This document shows positions 15,591-20,373 of a stretch of 25,221 nt of DNA, in pieces. The notes under the pieces were generated by a model that was not told the origin of the DNA, made no database searches, and saw only the letters and a list, made by a program, of their open reading frames with translations. Each line of letters begins with the position of its first letter. The stretch's first letter is position 1. Source of the stretch: a virus; IMG/VR virus record IMGVR_UViG_3300030451_006112, positions 1 through 25,221 of that record; one strand, given 5' to 3'. The translations under genes and the position numbers were made by a program.

Positions 15591-15919
15591 TCCAGTGGGC
15601 GCGAGACAATGCCGCAACCTTGGCCGCTTGGGGCGCTATGGTGATCACTCTGCTTGTGACAACAGCTCAAGATCACGCCCTCGACATCGATCAGGCTAAG
15701 CGCCACGAGGTAGCGATCGTGGAGCTGCGCGCAGCAGATGAGGAACAAGACGCCGAGATCGCCAAGGTCAAAAGCGACCTGAGAAGCGTGAGTGAGGCGC
15801 AGAGCCGGCTTGAGGTGCTAGTAACACGCACTGAGGCCACTGTGAGAGAAATGCAGACATTAACAGCCGAGTTGAGGGCCATGGTGGTCGTCATGCGCGG
15901 CAATGGGGTAAAGCCTTGA
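15587..15919 (+). CDS. Single-TM coiled-coil protein, inner-membrane spanin or lysis accessory candidate
   Basis: A 110-residue protein starting in the ATGA overlap with the endolysin gene. Residues ~9-26 (AATLAAWGAMVITLLVTT) form one transmembrane segment. Residues ~35-100 form a charged coiled coil with heptad-like Leu/Val spacing and many Glu, Arg and Ala. An N-terminal TM with a periplasmic coiled coil matches the layout of Rz-type inner-membrane spanins, which with an outer-membrane lipoprotein disrupt the outer membrane. The next ORF carries a lipobox, supporting that pairing. Without homology this remains a topology-based call; a holin-associated factor is also possible. Confidence 0.5.
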   Translation: MIQWARDNAATLAAWGAMVITLLVTTAQDHALDIDQAKRHEVAIVELRAADEEQDAEIAKVKSDLRSVSEAQSRLEVLVTRTEATVREMQTLTAELRAMVVVMRGNGVKP

Positions 15920-16380
15920 AGAATACAATCCACAGCAAGCCGATCGATATGCCCGAGGCCGCGCAGCTTACAGGCGCAGCAGTCGCCTTAGGGCTGCACT
16001 ACTTTGGGAGCCAAGAAATGAGCGCTGAGATGCTCGGCGCTTCATGGACCGCCTTGATCCTGCCGCTGATGATGCTCGCTCTACGTGTCATTAAGCGCTG
16101 GCTCAATCCGCCACCGCCTAGCGCAGGAATTGGCGTCAAAGCGGCCGCGGTAGTGCTTATGCTTTTAGCCGGCTGCTCAAGTCACTACACCCTCAGAGAG
16201 GGTGGGTGGGTGCTTGATACTGATCCGCGAAACCCTGAGGGCGCATGTCTGCAGGTCTACGGCGACGGTGACAAAGATGTGATGCGCGTATGCATTAAGG
16301 ACCCAGAGCCCGTCGCTGTGATGCCTGACGTGCTTGTGCCTCTCTGCAAGCAGCTGCCGCAGTTCCAAGGGGGCGAATAG
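15916..16380 (+). CDS. Holin-like membrane protein with in-frame lipobox (holin/o-spanin composite candidate)
   Basis: A 154-residue ORF starting at TTG 15916 inside the previous stop. Residues ~15-31 and ~40-60 are hydrophobic segments ending in RVIKRW, as in small holins. A NPPPPS linker follows. Residues 75-87 then read as a lipoprotein signal: Lys, an Ala/Val/Leu core and a lipobox L84-A85-G86-C87. The remaining ~67 residues look exported, with three more Cys (GACLQVY, RVCIKD, PLCKQ). Either one protein combines holin-like segments with a lipid-anchor site, or a second product starts internally (ATG 16069 or 16072, neither with a good SD). The pairing with the upstream TM/coiled-coil gene suggests an outer-membrane spanin role. 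Confidence 0.5.
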   Translation: MKNTIHSKPIDMPEAAQLTGAAVALGLHYFGSQEMSAEMLGASWTALILPLMMLALRVIKRWLNPPPPSAGIGVKAAAVVLMLLAGCSSHYTLREGGWVLDTDPRNPEGACLQVYGDGDKDVMRVCIKDPEPVAVMPDVLVPLCKQLPQFQGGE

Positions 16381-16625
16381 TGGCACTCACGGACGACGAG
16401 AAGCAGGCGCTTGAATGGGCGCAGATCGTGCCCGGCGCGATTCGTATGCTCGGTGAGCTTGCAGACAGCGACGATGTGAAAGCAGCCGCTGACGCCCTAG
16501 AAGTCTTGCCCGTTGGCGCCCTTGCTAAGGAGCTAGCAAAGCTGCGCAATGACCGCGCAGACATCGACAAAGGCAAAGCAGAGATCAAGCCAGGCGTCAA
16601 AGTGGTACTGGGCGATGAATCATGA
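16380..16625 (+). CDS. Small acidic helical hypothetical protein
   Basis: An 81-residue protein whose GTG start shares one base with the preceding TAG. It is largely helical and acidic: LTDDEKQALEWAQIVPGAIR, then ADSDDVKAAADALEVLPV and a charged helix (ELAKLRNDRADIDKGK), ending in VKVVLGDES. There is no TM segment or known motif. It sits at the end of the lysis cassette, so it could be an accessory lysis or structural protein. I recognise no family. Confidence 0.5.
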   Translation: MALTDDEKQALEWAQIVPGAIRMLGELADSDDVKAAADALEVLPVGALAKELAKLRNDRADIDKGKAEIKPGVKVVLGDES

Positions 16626-16779
16626 TGATCGATCCGGCTCACCTGTGGCTGCTTGGGGCACACTTGAAGAGGTGCTGGCAGATGCAATGCTCGAGGCCGA
16701 GCCATGGACCATCATCACCATCGAAGATGAGCATGGCAAGACGCGCTCTTACCTGGTGTCTCACTGGCTGGAGGCGTAA
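16615..16779 (+). CDS. Short hypothetical protein
   Basis: A 54-residue ORF starting at ATG 16615, overlapping the upstream gene by 11 nt, with a weak GGG upstream. The product opens MNHDDRSGSPVAAWGTLEEV and continues with an acidic helix and two strands (PWTIITIEDEHGKTRSYLV). It looks like a small folded domain and its stop is two bases from the next GTG. Longer readings of the same frame start inside the upstream gene and add only unlikely sequence. A competing ORF at 16622-16804 reads as Trp/Cys/Ser-rich noise. No family is recognised. Confidence 0.5.
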   Translation: MNHDDRSGSPVAAWGTLEEVLADAMLEAEPWTIITIEDEHGKTRSYLVSHWLEA

Positions 16780-16781
16780 CG

Positions 16782-17150
16782 GTGCCAAGTTATCCGACCA
16801 CTAGAGCAATGCAGGCAGCGGCGCGTAAAGGGCTGCGCCTGCGTCGCGAGTTCAAGCGGGGCGGCCTAAGCACTCAGGAAGCTGGAAAGCAGGGGATCGG
16901 CTCGGGTGTCGCACGAGCGCGTGACATCGCGTCAGGGCGTGATCTGCCGATCGAGACATGGAAGCGGATCCGGGGCTATTTCCAGCGGCACCGCAGCGAC
17001 AAGGACGCAGCTGGCAGCCCTGCGCGGGGCTTTTTTGGCGACGATATGAACCCGAGCGCGGGCTATGTGGCTTGGTTGCTCTGGGGCGGTGATACGGCCC
17101 TCAAGACCGCAGAGCGGATCATTGCGCAGGATGAACGCGCCAAGAGCTAA
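16782..17150 (+). CDS. Conserved phage-type small protein with RARDI...GYVAWLLWGGD motifs
   Basis: A 122-residue protein with GTG at 16782, two bases after the previous stop. It is basic. AAARKGLRLRREFKRGG is followed by GVARARDIASGRDLPIETW, a YFQRH segment and PSAGYVAWLLWGGDTALKTA. I recall this order (Lys/Arg-rich start, 'RARDI', 'ERM/RIxxYFxRH', 'PSxGxxAWLxWGGD') as a small domain found alone or attached to other proteins in many phages, with no firmly established biochemistry. It ends the plus-strand run that began in the lysis cassette and is followed by operator-like repeats. Confidence 0.6.
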   Translation: MPSYPTTRAMQAAARKGLRLRREFKRGGLSTQEAGKQGIGSGVARARDIASGRDLPIETWKRIRGYFQRHRSDKDAAGSPARGFFGDDMNPSAGYVAWLLWGGDTALKTAERIIAQDERAKS

Positions 17151-17232
17151 GCGGGATCTCGTTAAGGTCTCGTTGCGTCTCGATGGGCCGCAGTGCATCG
17201 ATTAAGCGGGATCTCGTTGAGATCTCGTTGCG
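17148..17232 (+). repeat. Two-copy 30-bp direct repeat with nested palindrome, operator-like
   Basis: Copies at 17148-17177 and 17203-17232 begin TAAGCGGGATCTCGTT and differ at only two of 30 positions. The copies are 55 bp apart. Each contains two TCTCGTTG-like units about one helical turn apart. In the second copy GATCTC-GTT-GAGATC (17210-17224) is a perfect palindrome with 6-bp arms. The first copy starts inside the stop codon of the upstream gene. They lie just upstream of a sigma70-like promoter, so binding sites for a regulator are likely. Confidence 0.6.
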
Positions 17233-17260
17233 CCTTCTACGCTTTTTGCGTGCTTTCCTG

Positions 17261-17289
17261 TTGACGCGCTCCGCGTGGTTTCGTAAGGT
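17261..17289 (+). promoter_or_regulatory. Sigma70-like promoter with internal palindrome
   Basis: TTGACG at 17261-17266 and TAAGGT at 17284-17289 are separated by 17 bp. The -35 matches five of six consensus positions; the -10 is weak (three of six). A palindrome ACGCG-CTC-CGCGT (17264-17276) overlaps the -35 and would allow repression. Transcription would begin near 17296, almost at the upstream ATG of the leader. A related palindrome precedes the leader copy at 17862. Confidence 0.55.
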
Positions 17290-17331
17290 CCACTCATGGC
17301 GACGAACCACAACACAGGAGACGAGACGATG
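17284..17331 (+). repeat. Leader module copy A
   Basis: From TAAGGT to the start codon this 48-nt block matches 17862-17909 at about five of six positions without length change. Shared parts are TAAGGTC, ATGGCGACGAACCACA and GGAGACGAGACGATGA, the last holding the SD and start codon. It also contains an in-frame ATG at 17296, 33 nt upstream of the SD-served ATG at 17329. Confidence 0.75.
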
Positions 17332-17553
17332 AACGCTAAGACCGACAAGCCCGCTCGAAAGTCAACCGCCCGCGCGATCGCTATCTTCAATACGATCGAC
17401 CCGTTTCAGGTTTACGAGATCGGCGGCGGCGGATGGTACGACGTGATCAACTGCGGCAACGGCAAGGTGCACCGCATGGGCGATCGTGCCCTTTGCGAGG
17501 CGCTAAATCATTACGGTGAGTCGGTGACGATTGAGCGCTGGGAATCGCGATAA
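17329..17553 (+). CDS. Hypothetical early-type protein behind leader copy A
   Basis: A 74-residue protein. ATG 17329 has AGGAG eight bases upstream; an in-frame ATG at 17296 would add MATNHNTGDET. The N-terminus is basic (NAKTDKPARKSTARA). The rest looks like a small alpha/beta domain: AIFNTIDPFQVYEIGGGGWY, NCGNGKVHRM, a helix (DRALCEALNHYG) and a final strand (SVTIERW). I recognise no family. Its regulated leader and place in the accessory block suggest an early host-interaction or regulatory protein. Confidence 0.55.
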   Translation: MNAKTDKPARKSTARAIAIFNTIDPFQVYEIGGGGWYDVINCGNGKVHRMGDRALCEALNHYGESVTIERWESR

Positions 17554-17579
17554 CCCCCCCCTTTAAAGGAGTAGATACC

Positions 17580-17864
17580 ATGGCCGGAACACGCCTCGAC
17601 CACATCACATTCAACGAAGCGATGACCGTTATCCAAAGCAGCACTAGCAGGCAGGAGCACGAAATCGCGGTGCTGCGCGGTATTCTTTGCCAGCTTCTTT
17701 TTGCGACCGAGCGCATGATCGGGTGCGGAGGCGGTGACGATGGGCTTGATGCAGCCCCGGAACCCGTCCAGCAGGCAATCGCGACGACCCGCAGGCACTT
17801 GGGAGAATTTGGCTACTCGATGCGTCTTGCAGATCAACACCGAACCACTACGCGCAGCGCGTAA
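17580..17864 (+). CDS. Hypothetical helical early-type protein
   Basis: A 94-residue protein with ATG 17580 and AAGGAG at 17566-17571. The SD overlaps the palindrome CCTTTAAAGG (17560-17569), preceded by eight Cs, so the ribosome site may be partly masked in RNA. The product is mostly helical (HITFNEAMTVIQSSTSRQEH, then EIAVLRGILCQLLFATERM), followed by a Gly/Asp loop and another helix. It could be a small coiled-coil dimer. No family is recognised. Its stop codon TAA lies within the TAAGGT of leader copy B. Confidence 0.5.
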   Translation: MAGTRLDHITFNEAMTVIQSSTSRQEHEIAVLRGILCQLLFATERMIGCGGGDDGLDAAPEPVQQAIATTRRHLGEFGYSMRLADQHRTTTRSA

Positions 17865-17909
17865 GGTCTTCGCATGGCGACGAACCACACACAAGGAGAC
17901 GAGACGATG
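17850..17909 (+). promoter_or_regulatory. Leader module copy B with palindrome
   Basis: ACGCGC-A-GCGCGT (17850-17862) is a perfect palindrome, 11 of 13 bases identical to that at 17264-17276. It runs straight into TAAGGT and the 48-nt leader shared with copy A. No good -35 is found at the right distance, so if this is a promoter it probably needs an activator. If it is not, the palindrome may act as an RNA hairpin. An in-frame ATG at 17874 precedes the SD-served ATG at 17907, as in copy A. Confidence 0.55.
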
Positions 17910-18557
17910 AGCCAGCAAGTGAAAGTGACCCGCAGCAAGTTCAGCCCAATTGAGTTTAGCACCTCACAGCAGGGCAAATCCCACGACGATCTGCGTTTGG
18001 TGGTCAAGCGAGATAGCGTGACGATCGGCGTCATCTTTAAGGACGGAGATCAGTATCAGCTAGTGTTACTGCGCAGCCGCGCGACTTTCGACAGCTCTGT
18101 TATCAAGGCCTACGCGGCAGAGGATTGCGATGACTTTGGCACGGTGGAGCTTCGATCACCTTCAATCGACAAGCTCAAGCGCTTCGCTGTGGAGGCCGTG
18201 CAGGGCTTTGCCAAGCCTGTCACCACGACCGTGATCGACGGTGATCGAGTCTACCTCGTGCGCCGCGTAAGCCCTGGCAATGAGTATGGATTCAAGCTCA
18301 GGAATAGTCCGCCCTTGGTGGCCAAGGAACTGCTGATCGAGTTCTATTTGAAGGAGTCGCCCCGTTACTCTTGGAAGCGGATCGAGGAGATACATGGCCC
18401 GATGGGCTGCTTTGTCTCGCGCTATCGGTGGTCAACGCTTGCCGATCCTCAATATGACTCAGAGATCCTGGACCTCGGCATGGGGTGCGAGATCAGCCGG
18501 CAAAGCGTTAAGGAGGCCCTGCACACCCTGCGCCAGCTAACGATCAGCGCGCAATAA
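17907..18557 (+). CDS. Hypothetical protein behind leader copy B
   Basis: A 216-residue protein. ATG 17907 is served by AAGGAG; the in-frame ATG at 17874 would add MATNHTQGDET. The sequence is mixed alpha/beta: LRLVVKRDSVTIGVIFKDGD and QYQLVLLRS, a charged helix (SIDKLKRFAVEAVQGF), then TTTVIDGDRVYLVRRV. The C-terminus ends in a helix (SRQSVKEALHTLRQLT). Six Cys or Trp residues are scattered and form no clear metal site. No family is recognised. The gene ends before a terminator-like hairpin, so it probably closes the transcript starting near 17296 or 17874. Confidence 0.6.
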   Translation: MSQQVKVTRSKFSPIEFSTSQQGKSHDDLRLVVKRDSVTIGVIFKDGDQYQLVLLRSRATFDSSVIKAYAAEDCDDFGTVELRSPSIDKLKRFAVEAVQGFAKPVTTTVIDGDRVYLVRRVSPGNEYGFKLRNSPPLVAKELLIEFYLKESPRYSWKRIEEIHGPMGCFVSRYRWSTLADPQYDSEILDLGMGCEISRQSVKEALHTLRQLTISAQ

Positions 18558-18577
18558 GGGCGCAGGTCTACCAGCCC

Positions 18578-18608
18578 AGCCCGCCCGGCATTAGCTCGGC
18601 GGGCTTTG
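18578..18608 (+). terminator. Rho-independent terminator candidate
   Basis: AGCCCGCC (18578-18585) pairs perfectly with GGCGGGCT (18598-18605) around a 12-nt loop that can itself pair further (GGC/GCT around ATTA). It is followed by TTGTG, a short T tract. The hairpin sits 20 nt after the stop of the 17907 gene and before the next SD, so it separates two transcription units. Confidence 0.65.
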
Positions 18609-18637
18609 TGGGTAGAACCAACCAAGGAGCTGAAACA

Positions 18638-18859
18638 ATGAGCGACATGCAGACCACACCGATCAGCCTCAAGCCGAGGCACATAGCAGACGCCTTAGAT
18701 GGCGTTACACCTCGACGCGCGGGCGATTGGCTACGCGGTGAGCGCTCGCCAGACGTCAACGAGCTGGCGCGCATCCTGCGGGCATTCCCTGACTTAGACG
18801 CGCGCGAGCTTGTGACGACGATCGCAGACCGCAGGGCGGCCAAGGCTGGTGCTGCGTGA
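18638..18859 (+). CDS. Small HTH (Cro/XRE-like) DNA-binding protein candidate
   Basis: A 73-residue protein. ATG 18638 has AAGGAG upstream, which I prefer to an in-frame start at 18608. Residues ~12-50 read LKPRHIADALDGVTPRRAGD then WLRGERSPDVNELARILRAF, fitting a five-helix HTH with recognition helix TPRRAGDWLRGE. The size is that of Cro-type regulators. It probably binds operator DNA and could control the repeats at 17148-17232 or the palindromes at 17264 and 17850. It overlaps the next gene by 4 nt (GTGA), so the two regulators are co-translated. Confidence 0.6.
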   Translation: MSDMQTTPISLKPRHIADALDGVTPRRAGDWLRGERSPDVNELARILRAFPDLDARELVTTIADRRAAKAGAA

Positions 18860-19089
18860 CCTGCTGGGAGTGCAAAATGACACACGACGATGACAGCCAC
18901 ATGTGCAGCTCGTGCCGAGTGCGGGCGCAGGCCGAGGGCAGGTGTCACGCTGTAGTGCCGAAGACCACACTAGCGCAGCGCATGATGATGCAATGCTTGC
19001 GCGATCAGGGCTTGAGCTATCACCACATCGCGCGGGTGACTGGGCGCAGCATTGCGACCGTTTACAAGCACACAAAGGACCAGTGCTAG
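18856..19089 (+). CDS. Zinc-ribbon plus HTH small regulator candidate
   Basis: A 77-residue protein with GTG in the GTGA overlap. Cys3-x2-Cys6 and Cys17-x2-Cys20 form a zinc-ribbon pattern (CWEC ... CSSC). Residues ~45-72 (AQRMMMQCLRDQGLSYHHIA then RVTGRSIATVYKHTK) match a helix-turn-helix of the kind found in sigma-factor region 4 and LuxR-like proteins, where 'GRSIATVYKH' is the recognition helix. A zinc-bound small DNA-binding protein is likely, perhaps an activator of late or early phage promoters. It is convergent with the minus-strand gene and the two stop codons interlock in CTAG. Confidence 0.65.
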   Translation: MTCWECKMTHDDDSHMCSSCRVRAQAEGRCHAVVPKTTLAQRMMMQCLRDQGLSYHHIARVTGRSIATVYKHTKDQC

Positions 19090-19481
19090 CGCTTTTTGCC
19101 TCGGTGGATCTTCACCTTTGCATACTGCCGCCCGGCCCTCGTGGCCTTACGCTTCGCCCGGTTAGCCGCTGCAAGCCGGCGCCGCCCGGTTTTGCTGCCT
19201 TTTAGTCCGGCGATCGTGCGAGCTGGCGCATAGGCTTCGCCCGTATCCCTTGAGCGCTTGCCGGATGGCGTGCGCCATTTCTGCCCCGTCCAGCGCTTAA
19301 GAGAGCGCTGCGTGCGTGTGCGCCGCCCTGTATATCCGCCGCCCGCCCGCTCATATGCCTGCACGAGCATCTGAGACTTGCGCGCGCTCCATTGGCCCGA
19401 TCGGCCGCCCTTACTGCCTGCCATGATGCGCCGCTTGATCCGCTCTCTTAGCATGGGCTTGGTGTATTTCGTTTCAGCCAT
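19086..19481 (-). CDS. Very basic DUF5872-like viral protein
   Basis: 131 residues from ATG 19481; GTG 19547 would add 22 residues and overlap the methyltransferase end. Neither has a clear SD, and the conserved part begins just after the ATG. The product has KYTKPMLRERIKRRIMAGSK, GGRSGQWSARKSQMLVQAYE, RAGGGYTGRRTRTQRSLKRW and then AYAPARTIAGL. I recognise this order ('YTKPxLRExIKxxIxAGsKGGkxGQWSARK...') as a small domain (DUF5872) of phages and large viruses, with no assigned biochemistry. The C-terminal 40 residues are almost protamine-like (RRRLAAANRAKRKATRAGRQ). Nucleic-acid binding is likely by charge. It lies on the strand opposite its neighbours, next to the methyltransferase. Confidence 0.65.
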   Translation of the reverse strand: MAETKYTKPMLRERIKRRIMAGSKGGRSGQWSARKSQMLVQAYERAGGGYTGRRTRTQRSLKRWTGQKWRTPSGKRSRDTGEAYAPARTIAGLKGSKTGRRRLAAANRAKRKATRAGRQYAKVKIHRGKKR

Positions 19482-19521
19482 GCCACATGATAGCCAGAGT
19501 GCATACCGCTCGCGAATCCGG

Positions 19522-20238
19522 CTAGAACAGCGCGCCTTGTTCGGCACTTAGCGGCGGCGCGAGCATGCTCGGCGTGTAGGGCTGTGCGAGCCTGTCTGCT
19601 GCGGTGGCGTAGGTGCCGGCGTCTATCTCTGCACCGATAGCTCGGCGACCCTCAATGACTGCGGCGCGCAGGGTGGTGCCGTAGCCCGAGCAGGGATCCG
19701 CCACTAGGTCACCGGGGCGTGTGTAGTCGCGCACGATGGCGCGCATCAGGTCTAAGGGCTTGCCTCCGATGTGCCCCCCTCGGGCAACGGGCGCCCGATA
19801 GTGCCCAGGCAAGGCGCCCCAGCGGCTGAACTGCACATTGCGCGGGCGGGCTACCATCAAGTAGACAGCGCAGGAGGCGGGGCCATCGCCCACGAGACGC
19901 ACACGGGGCGAGGTGATCACCACAGGGGCGAAGCTATACAGGCCCGCCTCCTCGTATGCTGCGCGCCAGACGTGGATCAGGTCGTCTGAGGTCATGCACG
20001 CGAACCAGCCGCGGCACCTCGGGGCCCAGCTCTGCACGAAGGCCTTCACGTCTGCAGGTGACCAGCAGGCATAAGAGATGGATCTTCGTGCCGTCGGGAT
20101 CTCGTGCATCTTTGCGTTGCCTGCGTGAGTGCGCTCACCATAGGGCGGATCACAGATCACCGCGTCCACCTGCTCAACGTCTGCCAATGTTTCGAGCCAG
20201 TCACCGGCACGCAGATCCCACGGTTGCTCTTGTCGCAT
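19522..20238 (-). CDS. Orphan beta-class DNA methyltransferase (N6-adenine or N4-cytosine)
   Basis: 238 residues from ATG 20238, which has AAGGAG five bases upstream. Motif IV DPPY is at residues 30-33. Motif I, the AdoMet-binding DPCSGYGTT, is near residues 181-189, followed by RRAIGAEID. Motif IV before motif I defines the beta class. DPPY favours N6-adenine, though N4-cytosine cannot be excluded. The central region would be the target-recognition domain. It transfers methyl groups from S-adenosylmethionine to DNA. No restriction endonuclease is next to it, so it is an orphan phage enzyme, often used to evade host restriction. The gene is on the minus strand and co-oriented with the DUF5872-like gene. 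Confidence 0.85.
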   Translation of the reverse strand: MRQEQPWDLRAGDWLETLADVEQVDAVICDPPYGERTHAGNAKMHEIPTARRSISYACWSPADVKAFVQSWAPRCRGWFACMTSDDLIHVWRAAYEEAGLYSFAPVVITSPRVRLVGDGPASCAVYLMVARPRNVQFSRWGALPGHYRAPVARGGHIGGKPLDLMRAIVRDYTRPGDLVADPCSGYGTTLRAAVIEGRRAIGAEIDAGTYATAADRLAQPYTPSMLAPPLSAEQGALF

Positions 20239-20260
20239 TTTGTCTCCTTGAGAGGGGCCT

Positions 20261-20295
20261 AGAAAACTCGCAGCTGTCAAAACGGCGAGTTTTCT
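20261..20295 (+). promoter_or_regulatory. Perfect 11-bp inverted repeat in the divergent intergenic region (terminator-shaped)
   Basis: AGAAAACTCGC (20261-20271) and GCGAGTTTTCT (20285-20295) are perfect inverted arms with a 13-nt spacer. The A tract, GC core and T tract look like a bidirectional Rho-independent terminator. It lies between the divergent methyltransferase and exonuclease genes. It may insulate the exonuclease promoter from read-through, or act as an operator. A TTGACA on the minus strand (20275-20280) lies in the loop but has no good -10. Confidence 0.6.
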
Positions 20296-20309
20296 TTGTT
20301 CAGCGTGGG

Positions 20310-20346
20310 GGCAAGCCTTGAAGATGGCAAGCCCAGGACATAGGAT
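20310..20346 (+). promoter_or_regulatory. Sigma70-like promoter of the recombination operon
   Basis: TTGAAG at 20318-20323 and TAGGAT at 20341-20346 are separated by 17 bp. GGCAAGCC occurs directly on both sides of the -35 (20310-20317 and 20326-20333), 16 bp apart. These flanking repeats are likely regulator sites. The promoter would serve the exonuclease, whose SD AGGAGG is at 20361-20366. Confidence 0.55.
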
Positions 20347-20373
20347 CGGCCTCTTGGCGCAGGAGGTGCGACG

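Noticed and set aside
17148-17232. CRISPR array
   Set aside because: There are only two repeat copies with a single 25-nt gap and no cas genes. The position beside a promoter suits operators better.
20239-20280. N-terminal extension of the methyltransferase to 20280
   Set aside because: The extension would translate the inverted repeat and SD. AAGGAG lies directly before ATG 20238.
19771-20321. Plus-strand ORFs opposite the methyltransferase
   Set aside because: The minus-strand gene has DPPY and DPCSGYGTT motifs and an SD. The plus ORFs are Arg/Ser/His-rich shadows.
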